Origin: Vibrio cincinnatiensis
Lineage (GTDB): Bacteria; Pseudomonadota; Gammaproteobacteria; Enterobacterales; Vibrionaceae
Assembly (NCBI RefSeq): GCF_022113815.1
Contig: NZ_SGOM01000008.1
Location: forward strand, 62,001-126,000
Length of the DNA stretch: 64,000 nucleotides
Reading direction: 5' to 3'
Shown here: piece after piece, positions 38,661-48,417 of the stretch
Layout of the letters: every line of letters starts with the position of its first letter
Numbering within the stretch: position 1 is the stretch's first letter
Notes under the pieces: model-generated
Databases searched by the model: none
Seen by the model: only the letters and a program-made list of their open reading frames with translations
Told to the model about the DNA's origin: nothing
Translations under genes and position numbers: made by a program

Positions 38661-40511
38661 ATGAGATTTTCTAGAATTGTTATTTTTCTTCTCATCACCA
38701 CGGTACTGATCACCTCAGCCATCATTGTCTACTATGCGCAGCGTTATCAGCAGCTCACCCAAGCAAACGTTTCGAATACCGCTCAGCAAGCGCTTAACCA
38801 ACTTAACTACAGTGTTCGTGAGTACGCGAATATCCAAGATCAACTTTTTTCGGTTGTGAACCTGTTGAGTCATGGACAAGTCACTCATTATTACGCTCGT
38901 TCCCCTAATGAATTTAATCAACTCAGTTTAGAAGCCATCTTTGTTTCTGTGGCTGAAAATCAAAAATGGTATAACTCAATCTTTTTTCTTGATCCCAATG
39001 GCGTGGTCAAAATAAAAGTCGATTATTCGTCCGTGAATCAAAGAGCCACGGTGACGGATGAGCGTTTGACTCCCCCTAACCATGATCGACTTCGTTATGC
39101 TAAGCAAGTCAGTCAAGAGCATGTCGGGATCTGGGGAATGGAAAGAGATAATGGCAACACCCCTTCATTGCAACTGTTGACTCCCATTACCATTTTTGGT
39201 CAACGTTACGGCTATATTGTGGTTGATGTGGATCTTTGGCGTTTGTCGCATCGACTTAACTACGCATTAGAAGATGATTTACAACCGAACATCGTGACAG
39301 ATAAAGGGATTTATCTTAGTCAACGGCTTGCTCATCATGCGTTAATGAAGGCCGATAGGGTTCCTGATGAATTGGTGAGCCAGTTTCCTGATACTTGGCA
39401 AGCCATGCGTAATGAACACAATGGCTATCGACTGGATCATGGGCATCTTATCGCTTTTCATCGGGTCGATCTTTCTGATCAGTATGCCCTTTATTTAGTG
39501 ATCAACTTAACGCCCGAACAGCTAGCTCAACGAGCGGCTCGTGATTTAAATGACCTTGTAAAAGAAGGTATTTTTGTTTTCTTATTGGTACTTATCTTTG
39601 TATTGCCCACGGTTTCAATGATTTTGCATTACCATCGACGCAATATGGAAAGTAAGCTCGCTCGAGCTGCGTTAAGTGGGATGTCCGCAGTGATGATTTC
39701 AGATAAATCACACCAAGTAATAATGGTCAATGATGAATTTGAAAAAATTACCGGTTTATCTCGGCCTTGGGCTTTGGGGCGTAATGCACTAAAAGTACTG
39801 CTTTCTCATCATGGTATGCAGTTTGTTATGGATGTTTTAGAAACCGTTTCTGCTCATCATTTATGGGAGGGAGAAGTAGAGTTCACCACTCCTCAAGGCC
39901 AGATGTTGACCACCATTATCCGTATTCAGGCTATTTTTGAAGGCGGAGAGGTGAGTTATTACATTACATCTATTGTGGATATTAGTGAGCGAAAAATATT
40001 AGAGAATAAACTGCGGGAACTGAGTGAAAAAGACGGCTTAACTCATATATGGAATCGCCGTAAATTTGAGCAAGAACTGCGTGTTCAAAGCCAGTTGATT
40101 GAACGGTATGCCGATCATCACCATACTTGTTTGGCTTTGCTCGATATTGATTTCTTTAAGCGAGTTAACGATGAACAAGGGCATGATCAAGGTGACCGAG
40201 TTATTAGCGGCATCGCTCACCAATTATTGATTCAGCTCAGAAGTACTGACTTTATCGCTCGGATTGGTGGGGAAGAATTTGCGGTTATTATGCCGCATAC
40301 TCATCTTGAAGAAGCCTATTTAGTGCTGGAACGGCTGAGAAAAGCAATTGAGTTAGAAGAAAGTTTACCTGTCACAATCAGCACGGGGATCACTGATTTA
40401 ACGGAAGATGTTACCCGCTCTTATAAGTGTGCAGATATCGCGCTGTATGAAGCAAAAACATCTGGGCGTAATCAAGTTGCCATTTGCCGTAGCACCGATG
40501 ATATTGCATAG
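38661..40511 (+). CDS. Membrane diguanylate cyclase with periplasmic sensor and PAS domain
   Basis: Makes cyclic-di-GMP, which in Vibrio favours biofilm over motility. The 616-aa product (ATG 38661, AGGG 6 bp before; a TTG four codons upstream is possible) has TM1 (about 6-28), a long periplasmic double-Cache-like sensor (about 30-305), TM2 (about 308-330), a PAS domain (about 338-445) and GGDEF domain (about 455-610). The active site reads GGEEF (about 536-540). RSTD lies exactly five residues before it, the RxxD I-site for product inhibition, so the enzyme should be active and feedback-controlled. The sensed ligand is unknown. Confidence 0.9.
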   Translation: MRFSRIVIFLLITTVLITSAIIVYYAQRYQQLTQANVSNTAQQALNQLNYSVREYANIQDQLFSVVNLLSHGQVTHYYARSPNEFNQLSLEAIFVSVAENQKWYNSIFFLDPNGVVKIKVDYSSVNQRATVTDERLTPPNHDRLRYAKQVSQEHVGIWGMERDNGNTPSLQLLTPITIFGQRYGYIVVDVDLWRLSHRLNYALEDDLQPNIVTDKGIYLSQRLAHHALMKADRVPDELVSQFPDTWQAMRNEHNGYRLDHGHLIAFHRVDLSDQYALYLVINLTPEQLAQRAARDLNDLVKEGIFVFLLVLIFVLPTVSMILHYHRRNMESKLARAALSGMSAVMISDKSHQVIMVNDEFEKITGLSRPWALGRNALKVLLSHHGMQFVMDVLETVSAHHLWEGEVEFTTPQGQMLTTIIRIQAIFEGGEVSYYITSIVDISERKILENKLRELSEKDGLTHIWNRRKFEQELRVQSQLIERYADHHHTCLALLDIDFFKRVNDEQGHDQGDRVISGIAHQLLIQLRSTDFIARIGGEEFAVIMPHTHLEEAYLVLERLRKAIELEESLPVTISTGITDLTEDVTRSYKCADIALYEAKTSGRNQVAICRSTDDIA

Positions 40512-40668
40512 CTTTACTCTGTTTCTCACTATAACGAAAGTCTAATGTGACAATTTTGAGCTAAACTGAATAAGAATCGAATAGCGATGATCACATTTTT
40601 CATCGCTTAAGCATGAAATGTGGATCGCTGAAGATTAAGCCCATGAGCTGACATTGTGAGGCTGAATT

Positions 40669-40800
40669 ATGATGTATCTTTTTCTAGTGAGGTTAACGAT
40701 TAGCGCTTTATTGGTGTTAGGTGTGCAGATCAGTGCCCTTTATTTTCTTCCTATGGTATTGCTGCTCAATACCCACCACAAAGAGTTTTTTGGCTGGTAA
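40669..40800 (+). CDS. Candidate 43-aa single-pass membrane protein
   Basis: A short frame not matched to any family I know. It starts with two Met codons, has one continuous hydrophobic segment (about residues 8-34, LTISALLVLGVQISALYFLP then MVLLL) and ends HHKEFFGW. GTGAGG lies 7 bp before the ATG, good spacing for a ribosome site, and a strong terminator begins 22 bp after the stop. Together these make a real small gene plausible. It lies downstream of the diguanylate cyclase by 157 bp and convergent with pyk. Confidence 0.45.
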   Translation: MMYLFLVRLTISALLVLGVQISALYFLPMVLLLNTHHKEFFGW

Positions 40801-40821
40801 ATCTGTTGGAATCATCATAAA

Positions 40822-40855
40822 AAATCGGGGCTTAGGCCCCGATTTCGTTATTTTT
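40822..40855. terminator. Bidirectional terminator 3' of pyk
   Basis: Perfect 10-bp stem AAATCGGGGC (40822-40831) / GCCCCGATTT (40836-40845), loop TTAG. T-rich tracts lie on both sides, so it serves pyk (minus) and the small gene (plus). Confidence 0.88.
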
Positions 40856-40875
40856 CTACACTGGACTGAAAGAAA

Positions 40876-42288
40876 TTACAGAACGTGTACAGAAGCTGTG
40901 TTTGTTGTACCTGAAGCAACCAATGCACCAGAAACCATCACAGCGATATCGCCTTTTTTACCTAAGCCAGATTCAAGAGCGATCTCTTTACCTAGACGGT
41001 AGAAGTCATCAGTACTGTTGATTGCATCAACAACAACAGGAACAATACCTTTGCTCAATACAAGTTGAGCAGCGGTTTTCTTGTTAGTCGTTACCGCAAT
41101 AATATTGGCCGTTGGGAAGTATTTACGAACTGAACGAGCAGATTTACCCGCATCGGTTGCTACCACGATCAGTGGAGCTGCCAGTTTTTCAGCCGTATCT
41201 ACCGCACCTTTACAAACTGCTTCAGTAATACGTAGACGAGGGCTATCTAGGCGAGAACCCAGTTCAGCTTTTAGAGCTGCATCGGTACGAGCTGCGATTT
41301 GTGCCATAATAGTAACGGCTTCAACCGGGTATTTACCTTTTGCTGTTTCACCAGAAAGCATAACTGCATCAGTACCATCCATGATCGCGTTCGCAACGTC
41401 ACCCGCTTCTGCACGAGTTGGGCGAGGGTTTTTGATCATAGAATCTAGCATTTGTGTTGCAGTGATAACGACTTTACGAGCACGGTTACATTTCTCGATC
41501 ATCATCTTCTGAGCAAAGATAACTTCTTCTGCTGGGATCTCAACACCTAGGTCGCCACGAGCAACCATGATACCGTCAGAAAGCTCAAGAATTTCATCAA
41601 AGTTATCGACACCTTCTTGGTTTTCGATTTTAGAGATGATTTGAATGTTCTCGCCACCATTAGCCGCTAGTACTTCACGGATTTCTTTCACGTCAGAGGC
41701 TTTACGGATGAAAGATGCAGCAACGAAATCAACACCTTGTTCACAACCAAATTTCAGGTCATTTTTGTCTTTTTCAGACAGAGCAGGCAGGTTAACAGAG
41801 ACGCCTGGTAGGTTAACCCCTTTGTTTTCACCTAAAGCACCGTTGTTCAGTACTTTACATTTAACTTCAGTTGCTGTTGTTGAAATGACTTCCATTTCAA
41901 TCAAACCATCGTCGACTAAAATGGTGTTACCAGCAGAAAGGTCTTGTGCAAAACCTGCGTAAGTGACGGCAACAGTATTTTTATTACCTACAACAGAAGT
42001 ATCAGTTGTAAAAGTGAACTCTTGGCCAGCAACGAGATCAACATCATCACCATTTTCAAGTTTGATGGTGCGAATTTCAGGGCCTTTAGTATCTAATAGG
42101 ATAGCAAGTTGCTTACCGGTTGCTTCCATGACTTTACGGAAGTTTGCGATACGAGTGCCGTGCTCTACGTAGTCGCCATGAGAGAAGTTTAAACGCATTA
42201 CGTTCATACCCGCGTTAACCAGTTCAGTTAGCTTCTCTACAGATTCAGTTTTAGGGCCAATCGTACATACGATTTTGGTCTTTTTCAT
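40876..42288 (-). CDS. pykF: Pyruvate kinase (type I)
   Basis: Converts phosphoenolpyruvate and ADP to pyruvate and ATP. The 470-aa product (same length as E. coli PykF) opens [20 protein letters not shown], has [24 protein letters not shown], the active-site [18 protein letters not shown] (catalytic Lys), [12 protein letters not shown], and [17 protein letters not shown]; a C-terminal allosteric domain follows. Heavy codon bias. A 442-bp region to the divergent DeoR gene contains an inverted repeat TGAAAG-T-CTTTCA (42429-42441) resembling a Cra site; E. coli pykF is Cra-repressed. Confidence 0.96.
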   Translation of the reverse strand: MKKTKIVCTIGPKTESVEKLTELVNAGMNVMRLNFSHGDYVEHGTRIANFRKVMEATGKQLAILLDTKGPEIRTIKLENGDDVDLVAGQEFTFTTDTSVVGNKNTVAVTYAGFAQDLSAGNTILVDDGLIEMEVISTTATEVKCKVLNNGALGENKGVNLPGVSVNLPALSEKDKNDLKFGCEQGVDFVAASFIRKASDVKEIREVLAANGGENIQIISKIENQEGVDNFDEILELSDGIMVARGDLGVEIPAEEVIFAQKMMIEKCNRARKVVITATQMLDSMIKNPRPTRAEAGDVANAIMDGTDAVMLSGETAKGKYPVEAVTIMAQIAARTDAALKAELGSRLDSPRLRITEAVCKGAVDTAEKLAAPLIVVATDAGKSARSVRKYFPTANIIAVTTNKKTAAQLVLSKGIVPVVVDAINSTDDFYRLGKEIALESGLGKKGDIAVMVSGALVASGTTNTASVHVL

Positions 42289-42426
42289 GGAAAGTTCTCT
42301 CCGGTAAGTAAATTAGGATGAATTTAAAGTTTAATTTAGTGTAATGCCTAGCTTCAAAATGATCTCGGTAGCGGCAAATTTTTCTTCTCTATTGCCAAGA
42401 CTCATTCACGAGTGGAACACCTTAAA

Positions 42427-42443
42427 GCTGAAAGTCTTTCAAC
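42427..42443. promoter_or_regulatory. Inverted repeat upstream of pykF, possible Cra site
   Basis: GCTGAAAG-T-CTTTCAAC. The left part fits the Cra consensus RSTGAAWCSNTWHN with two mismatches. Position about 140 bp upstream of the pykF ATG. Confidence 0.3.
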
Positions 42444-42730
42444 GGATTTAGTCATTTTATGACTGTTTCTCCGAGGTGAAATTTCAGAAAGCGCCAACTT
42501 ATCGACCTTAAAGCGGGATTGTTGGCAAAATATTTTACTAATTTCTGTAATTTATTTTCTTTTCGGGTGCGAATTCTATCATCTAATGAAGGCAATATCA
42601 CGATTTAAGATTTGTCTTAGAACAAGGTTTTAGCTCTAAATATTAATTTTTTGGATCAAAATAAATGGACGCCTATGTTTCGAAGTGATTATAATTGGTT
42701 TCGAATCGAAAATATAAATCCTAATAAAAT

Positions 42731-43492
42731 ATGTCTAAACGAAACACACAAGTAAGAAGGCACGCCATTGCTTGCTTAGTTAGCGAGCAGGGAGAGGTGA
42801 GTGTTGAAGCGTTATCTATCCAATTTAAAACATCAGAAGTCACCATTAGGAAGGATCTCGCATCTCTAGAAACGAATGGCTTGTTACTGCGCCGTTATGG
42901 GGGGGCTATCGCTCTCCCCAAAGAGGTTGTGGCTGACGAATTTAATGAAAAAGTTTCGATTCGAAAGTTAACCTTGGCCAAAGCGGCTGCAAAACTGATT
43001 AAAGATCATAACCGGATTGTGATCGATAGCGGCAGCACAACCGCAGCGCTCATCCAGCAATTGAATGACAAACGAGGTTTGGTTGTGATGACCAACTCAT
43101 TACATGTCGCCAATGCTCTTAATGAATTAGAAAGCGAACCAACCTTATTGATGACAGGAGGGACTTGGGATACGCATTCTGAATCTTTTCAAGGCAAAGT
43201 AGCTGAATCTGTTCTGCGTTCTTACGATTTTGATCAGCTTTTTATTGGCGCGGATGGCATTGATTTAGAGCGAGGAACGACGACTTTTAATGAATTAACC
43301 GGGCTTAGCCAAGTAATGGCGGATGTTTCTCGAGAAGTTATCGTCATGATTGAGTCAGACAAAGTCGGGCGGAAGATCCCGAACTTAGAGCTTGCTTGGC
43401 AACGTATTGATGTCTTGGTCACCGATCGCGATCTGAGTGATGAGTGTGCCAAGCAGATAGAATCTCATCAAGTTCGAGTCATTCGAGCTTAA
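42731..43492 (+). CDS. DeoR-family transcriptional regulator next to glmS
   Basis: The 253-aa product has an N-terminal DeoR winged helix (VRRHAIACLVSEQGEVSVEALSIQFKTSEVTIRKDL, then LETNGLLLRRYGGA) and a sugar-phosphate-isomerase-like sensor domain (IDSGSTTAALIQQL, the ribose-phosphate-type loop; FIGADGIDLERGTTTFNE). Such proteins respond to phosphorylated sugars or sugar amines. Because it ends 96 bp before glmS on the same strand, control of glmS or amino-sugar metabolism is a fair inference, not shown. No clear ribosome site precedes the ATG. Confidence 0.88.
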   Translation: MSKRNTQVRRHAIACLVSEQGEVSVEALSIQFKTSEVTIRKDLASLETNGLLLRRYGGAIALPKEVVADEFNEKVSIRKLTLAKAAAKLIKDHNRIVIDSGSTTAALIQQLNDKRGLVVMTNSLHVANALNELESEPTLLMTGGTWDTHSESFQGKVAESVLRSYDFDQLFIGADGIDLERGTTTFNELTGLSQVMADVSREVIVMIESDKVGRKIPNLELAWQRIDVLVTDRDLSDECAKQIESHQVRVIRA

Positions 43493-43588
43493 TTACATCG
43501 AGACATATTACCTTGACGCTAGCCCCCCTAATGGCCTTTGCTTGCTGCCTGAGGCTAGTTCAAAAATTAATAACATAATGGAGTTTGT

Positions 43589-45421
43589 ATGTGTGGAATT
43601 GTGGGTGCCGTAGCGCAGCGAGATGTTGCTGAAATTCTAGTTGAAGGCTTACGCCGTTTAGAATATCGGGGTTATGACTCTGCGGGAGTCGTTGTGGTTG
43701 ATGAAGAGAATCAGCTAACCCGAATTCGCCGATTAGGTAAAGTACAAGAGTTAGCGGATGCGGTAGAAGCTGCGCAAGTGTCTGGTGGAACGGGGATTGC
43801 CCATACACGTTGGGCAACGCATGGTGAACCATCGGAGATCAACGCTCACCCACATATGTCTGGTGACATTGCTGTGGTTCATAATGGCATTATTGAAAAC
43901 CATCAAGTATTACGTGACCTTTTGCGTGAACGGGGATACGTCTTCGAATCACAAACCGATACCGAAGTGATTGCTCATTTAGTGAATTGGGAACGTCGGA
44001 CCTCAAGCTCATTAATTGAAGCATTGCAAAAAGCCGTCAAACAACTGGAAGGGGCTTACGGCACCGTTGTACTGGATCGTAACGATCCCAGTCGAGTCGC
44101 GGTTGCTCGTTCTGGTAGCCCAATTGTGATTGGTTTTGGTGTCGGGGAAAATTTCCTCGCTTCTGATCAACTGGCACTTCTGAGCGTTACTCGCCGCTTT
44201 ATGTATCTTGAAGAAGGCGATGTTGCAGAAATCACTCGCCGAGAAGTGCATGTTTTTGCGGCGAATGGAGAACCTGTCGTACGCGAGATGATCGAATCTA
44301 ATGCCGAGCACGATGCTGGAGATAAAGGCAAGTATCGTCACTTTATGCAAAAAGAAATCTTTGAACAGCCTACCGCTTTGATCAATACCATGGAAGGTCG
44401 GATCAGCCACGACACCGTAATTACGGAAAGTATTGGGGTACATGCCGCAGAGATCTTAAGCCAAGTTGAACATGTTCAAATTGTGGCTTGTGGCACCTCT
44501 TACAACGCAGGAATGACTGCTCGTTACTGGTTTGAAGCTTTAGCTGGGGTAAGCTGTGATGTCGAAATTGCCTCTGAATTTCGTTATCGAAAATTTGTGA
44601 CACGCCCAAATAGTTTACTTATTACCCTTTCTCAGTCTGGTGAAACGGCCGACACGCTGGCAGCATTGCGTCTAGCTAAAGAAAAAGGCTATATGGCAGC
44701 AATGACAATTTGTAATGTCGCTGGTTCTTCATTAGTTCGAGAGTCTGATTTTGCCTTTATGACTCGAGCGGGCATTGAAATTGGCGTCGCCTCAACCAAA
44801 GCCTTTACCACACAACTTTCTGCACTGCTTATGCTTGTGACGGCATTAGGCAAACAAAAGCAGGTGATTGATAGCCAAAAAGAAGCGGATATTGTGCAAG
44901 CGTTGCATGCTTTACCAAGGCACATTGAGCAAGCGCTCGCTTGTGAGAAACAGATAGAAGTGATTGCCGAAGACTTTGCTGATAAGCACCATACGCTATT
45001 TTTAGGGCGTGGTGAGTTTTATCCGATAGCCCTCGAAGCATCATTGAAGCTTAAGGAGATCTCTTACATTCATGCAGAAGCTTATGCTGCGGGTGAGCTA
45101 AAACATGGTCCATTAGCTTTGATTGATGCGGATATGCCCGTTGTGGTCGTCGCCCCTAGTAATGATCTTTTGGAAAAACTGAAGTCTAATATTGAAGAGG
45201 TTCGAGCACGAGGGGGCTTATTGTATGTCTTTGCCGACCAAAATGCGGGATTTGAGGCTGACGAAACAATGAAGATCATCACCATGCCACCCGTTAGTGA
45301 GCTCACCGCACCGATCTATTACACCATTCCGATGCAATTGCTTTCGTACCATGTTGCATTGATCAAAGGCACCGATGTTGACCAACCCCGCAATTTAGCC
45401 AAGGCGGTAACAGTCGAATAA
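43589..45421 (+). CDS. glmS: Glucosamine-6-phosphate synthase (glutamine, isomerising)
   Basis: First step of UDP-N-acetylglucosamine synthesis: fructose 6-phosphate plus glutamine to glucosamine 6-phosphate plus glutamate. The 610-aa product has the N-terminal nucleophile Cys2 (MCGIVGAV), [15 protein letters not shown] and HNGIIENH (glutaminase domain), two SIS domains ([11 protein letters not shown] and [14 protein letters not shown], with [13 protein letters not shown]), and ends [11 protein letters not shown] as in E. coli (609 aa). No glmS ribozyme is expected or seen; E. coli-type control uses sRNAs outside this window. Confidence 0.97.
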   Translation: MCGIVGAVAQRDVAEILVEGLRRLEYRGYDSAGVVVVDEENQLTRIRRLGKVQELADAVEAAQVSGGTGIAHTRWATHGEPSEINAHPHMSGDIAVVHNGIIENHQVLRDLLRERGYVFESQTDTEVIAHLVNWERRTSSSLIEALQKAVKQLEGAYGTVVLDRNDPSRVAVARSGSPIVIGFGVGENFLASDQLALLSVTRRFMYLEEGDVAEITRREVHVFAANGEPVVREMIESNAEHDAGDKGKYRHFMQKEIFEQPTALINTMEGRISHDTVITESIGVHAAEILSQVEHVQIVACGTSYNAGMTARYWFEALAGVSCDVEIASEFRYRKFVTRPNSLLITLSQSGETADTLAALRLAKEKGYMAAMTICNVAGSSLVRESDFAFMTRAGIEIGVASTKAFTTQLSALLMLVTALGKQKQVIDSQKEADIVQALHALPRHIEQALACEKQIEVIAEDFADKHHTLFLGRGEFYPIALEASLKLKEISYIHAEAYAAGELKHGPLALIDADMPVVVVAPSNDLLEKLKSNIEEVRARGGLLYVFADQNAGFEADETMKIITMPPVSELTAPIYYTIPMQLLSYHVALIKGTDVDQPRNLAKAVTVE

Positions 45422-45462
45422 GCGTACGGTTTATATTAAATCAATTGTAAGAGAGTAAATAA

Positions 45463-45482
45463 GGGGTGACTAGGATCACCCC
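45463..45482 (+). terminator. Stem-loop after glmS
   Basis: Perfect stem GGGGTGA (45463-45469) / TCACCCC (45476-45482), 42 bp past the stop. There is no clear T run, so termination is uncertain; it could be an mRNA 3' stabiliser. Confidence 0.5.
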
Positions 45483-46002
45483 AAAGATAGACCTCTTTAA
45501 TCTACTCGATGATTTCACAGCGAACTTGAAACTTGTAACAGTTCGCGTTCTTGTCAGCAAAGCCATACGCTAACCCACTACCATTCATTTTTTGGTAGTA
45601 GTTACGATTAGGTCGTCCATAAATTGAGTTGGATTAAGCATGACATTTTCCCCTACACATCGAAAGTTGTTAATTTTTCAACAAAATCGAGTATGGGGAT
45701 GAATGTAACTTTTAAATTTGTTGATTTCAGTAAATGGTAGTCGATGCTATATATTTTAAATCTCAAAAAGATATGGCCTCCTTTTTGACCTCTACGTTCT
45801 TTCATGCGGTTGCCAGATATAGCACGTATTGTCTCTTTGATGTTTGTTCGGGGAGATCTGTATAGTTATTGTAGGAAAAAGTTGGTTTTTTAATTAACAG
45901 TTTTGTTATTTTCATAACAAATTAGAGATTTATTCCAGAATGAAAAAACTTTCTCATATTACCAATGAACATCCAATATATTAGGCATCATTTGTAATCG
46001 GA
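45483..46002. other. AT-rich gap with gene remnants between glmS and the DUF6795-like gene
   Basis: No intact gene. On the minus strand, 45500-45640 reads as a 43-codon open tail (SNSIYGRPNRNYYQKMNGSG then LAYGFADKNANCYKFQVRC, ending EIIE and a stop) without a start codon, which looks like the 3' end of a deleted gene. A second minus-strand open stretch at about 45660-45855 has no plausible start. Composition is clearly more AT-rich than the flanking core genes, consistent with a past insertion and decay. Confidence 0.45.
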
Positions 46003-46008
46003 ATGAAA

Positions 46009-46554
46009 ATGAACATCACCAAGCTGATACTAACATTATTCTTAGTTCTTTTTTCATCAGTAAGCCAAAGTACTATGTTAAACATCTTTGATTTATTTAA
46101 AAAAAATGAGTATGTCTTAAGCCCAGAGATCTCTGGCCACCTTACTCTTGACGGAGAGATTTTAGCGGATAGAGACGTTTATCTTGAAGGCGGCTTTCTA
46201 GATTACAGATATAATGACAAAACTAAGACAGATTCATCTGGATATTTTCATTTTGATCCAATGATTCATGCTCAGTGGTTGAAGAAATTTCCATTAAATC
46301 AGGCTTACTCTTACTTTGGTATTTACCTAGTAAATGACGAAGAGAGAATATATCTATGGCATTCAATACTAGGTTACGATGAGCCGCTTGATCTTATTGT
46401 GGACAATCTTAAAAATACAAAATGCGAGATAAACTCTATTGAATATCAATACTATTTTAAAAACCCTGTTGTTCCACATGGTGCCGATTTGATGGTACTA
46501 AGCAGATGCAGAATTAAGGGATATAAGCGTAGAGAAAAAATCCAAGAGGATTAA
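46009..46554 (+). CDS. Secreted DUF6795-like protein next to a lipase
   Basis: Not a characterised family. About 181 aa from ATG 46009 (GGA 6 bp before; ATG 46003 is also in frame). A signal peptide or anchor (first 20 residues, ending VSQS) is followed by LSPEISGHLTLDGEILADRD and SSGYFHFDP, the pattern of DUF6795, a transthyretin/carboxypeptidase-regulatory-like beta domain, and a C-terminal Cys pair (KCEINS, LSRCRIKG). It ends one base before the lipase ATG, so the two are surely co-transcribed. A periplasmic partner of the lipase (for instance an immunity protein) is inference from this arrangement. Low GC suggests transfer. Confidence 0.7.
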   Translation: MNITKLILTLFLVLFSSVSQSTMLNIFDLFKKNEYVLSPEISGHLTLDGEILADRDVYLEGGFLDYRYNDKTKTDSSGYFHFDPMIHAQWLKKFPLNQAYSYFGIYLVNDEERIYLWHSILGYDEPLDLIVDNLKNTKCEINSIEYQYYFKNPVVPHGADLMVLSRCRIKGYKRREKIQED

Positions 46555-46555
46555 A

Positions 46556-47729
46556 ATGGCTACCCTAACACCGAAACTGGCTTCGAAAATAGCAAACATC
46601 CCTTACGAGATTTACCTTGGCACAAACATTAAATTAGTAACTGGAGAGTACAAGAAACACTTTTCTTTTTCAGAGGATAGTACATTTAATGGGCAAACAG
46701 GTGGTATTGCATTATTAGATAGCATACATTTGATTAGGAAAGTCATTCCAGGCGTAATGCGAACTTCAAAAGCATTTTCGATGATTGGCATTGGCAAGGG
46801 GATATATCAAGACGAACTCGTTGTCTCTATTCGTGGCACACAAAATGCGAATGATTGGAGCACTAACTTTAATATTGGTTGCAAAGGTTCTCCTAATGGT
46901 TCAATAGCACATGCAGGATTTATTAACTCATTCAATAGTATTAAAAATCAGCTCAAACAACATTTATCTAAAAGCAATCGCACACCAAAAAAATTCACTT
47001 TGTAGGGCATAGTTTGGGGGGAGCATTAGCATCGCTTTGTGCCGACTGGCTAAAAAGTGAGTATTCTTGTCGAGTCAATCTCTACACATTTGGCGCACCA
47101 CGTGTTGGCTTGGAACAGTATGCTATAAAATCAGGCAACAGAGCGGATAAAATATTCCGCTGTACTCATGGCGGTGATCCTGTCCCTATGATTCCACTTT
47201 GGCCTTTTGTGCATGCTCCCTACCAAGGGCAAGAATATCGCTTAGACAGTTCACCCCGACTCACTCTCAGCGCTCATTCAATGTCGGCAGATGACAATCC
47301 GGGTTATTTAAACACGGCAAATACGGAAGACTGGAAAGCATTAAAAATTAGGGCCAATCAATATTTGCATACGCCTGTCAGATTGAAATTTGAACACAGA
47401 AATCAAGCTTCATTTTCAGAATATTGGGCAAATAAAATAAGCTCAGCCCTGATCACTCTCTTGAAAGATGCTGGCCTTCTCGCTTCCATAGCAGCACAGG
47501 CATCTATCTCCGTCGGCCTCACATTTCCAGACATCTTGAGAAAGTCGCCAAAGCGTCGAAAATACGGGAAGTGCAAGTTCGTGGTTTGCTCGGTCATATG
47601 TTGGTTTTTGCAGGAAAACCAGTCACTGCCATTGAAGATATGACAGCCAGTTTTATTCGAAAAGTGTTTAGTGTTGTCATTGGTAAGCTCTATCTCATCG
47701 CAAAGCAGGCGATTCAGCTTGCCAGTTAA
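46556..47729 (+). pseudogene. Class-3 lipase gene split by two frameshifts
   Basis: Alpha/beta-hydrolase fold triacylglycerol/phospholipid lipase type, no signal peptide. Frame 1 (46556-47005) holds VVSIRGTQNANDWSTNFN, the oxyanion-side motif of lipase_3, and ends TPKKFTL-stop at an A7 tract (46986-46992). Frame 2 resumes with KKIHFVGHSLGGALASLCAD (nucleophile Ser in GHSLGG), YTFGAPRVG, GGDPVPMIP with the Asp and a later His. A second -1 change somewhere in 47500-47600 leads to a third frame ending GKLYLIAKQAIQLAS at 47729. The first shift sits on CCA AAA AAA, the correct phase for a -1 slippery site, so programmed recoding or sequencing error are alternatives to decay. Confidence 0.8.
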
Positions 47730-47765
47730 ATACCCATGCTACAGAGAAAAGACTTCTTGTGAGTA

Positions 47766-47802
47766 ATGCCAATCAGTTAAGGTGACTGGCATTTTTCTTT
47801 TT
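47766..47802 (+). terminator. Terminator after the lipase gene
   Basis: Stem ATGCCA (47766-47771) / TGGCAT (47787-47792) with partial inner pairing, followed by a T-rich run. Confidence 0.65.
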
Positions 47803-47946
47803 ATGCGGATATTTTCGAGGCTTTGGTTTTACCCACCTTGGATAAGTTCTCTTTTCCCGCCTTGATTAGAAATTAAAGCAAAAATCTGCAGCAAGACAAG
47901 TTAGAGCAAAAATCCAACTTGTGAATGATGTAGAAATAAATCGTAC

Positions 47947-48417
47947 TTATCCCTCTAACCAAAACTTAGCCACCTTTATTACCGCTTTGCGGATTGGGCG
48001 TGGGTTTTCAACGGCAATAAGGGGTCGGTGTGGCTGCTCAGCATTAAAAATAATAAATTCATTTTCAGATAAATCGACAAACTGTTCATCAATAATATCT
48101 TCACTAAAAGCCAGATCTCGCTCTTCTAAATAATCTTCTGCGAGGCTTTGGAATGGATGCAGGCTAAAGCCAAAACGCTCTTCCCCTTCTAACACAATCT
48201 GTACATCAAGATATTTTTTATGAATTTCTGCTTTACGTTCATTGAGTGGTTGGCTGTGATCATCAACGATAAAGAAGAAAACCTCATCGCCTTCGAGTGT
48301 GTAGCGTCCATTACTTGGGTGAGTGGCTAGGTGTTGTTTGACAGTGTCGATGACATCTAAAAGTTTTGTGGGAAGCTGTGAATACTCTGCAAGCGCAGAT
48401 AAATGGCCTTTAAACAT
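47947..48417 (-). CDS. YhcH/YjgK/YiaL (EbgC-like) family protein
   Basis: Cupin-fold protein of the family including EbgC, YhcH (NanQ) and YiaL, which act as sugar anomerases or accessory sugar-metabolism proteins. From ATG 48417 the product is 156 aa: MFKGHLSALAEYSQLP, then GRYTLEGDEVFFFIV, RKAEIHKKYLDVQIVLEGEE with the metal/active His and Glu, and FIIFNAEQPHRPLIAV with the second His cluster. Its start lies 8 bp inside the end of the LysR gene, so they are coupled. Sugar specificity cannot be told. Confidence 0.88.
   Translation of the reverse strand: MFKGHLSALAEYSQLPTKLLDVIDTVKQHLATHPSNGRYTLEGDEVFFFIVDDHSQPLNERKAEIHKKYLDVQIVLEGEERFGFSLHPFQSLAEDYLEERDLAFSEDIIDEQFVDLSENEFIIFNAEQPHRPLIAVENPRPIRKAVIKVAKFWLEG

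Noticed and set aside
43493..43588. glmS ribozyme before glmS
   Set aside because: The ribozyme is typical of Gram-positive bacteria and the 96-bp leader is too short to hold it.
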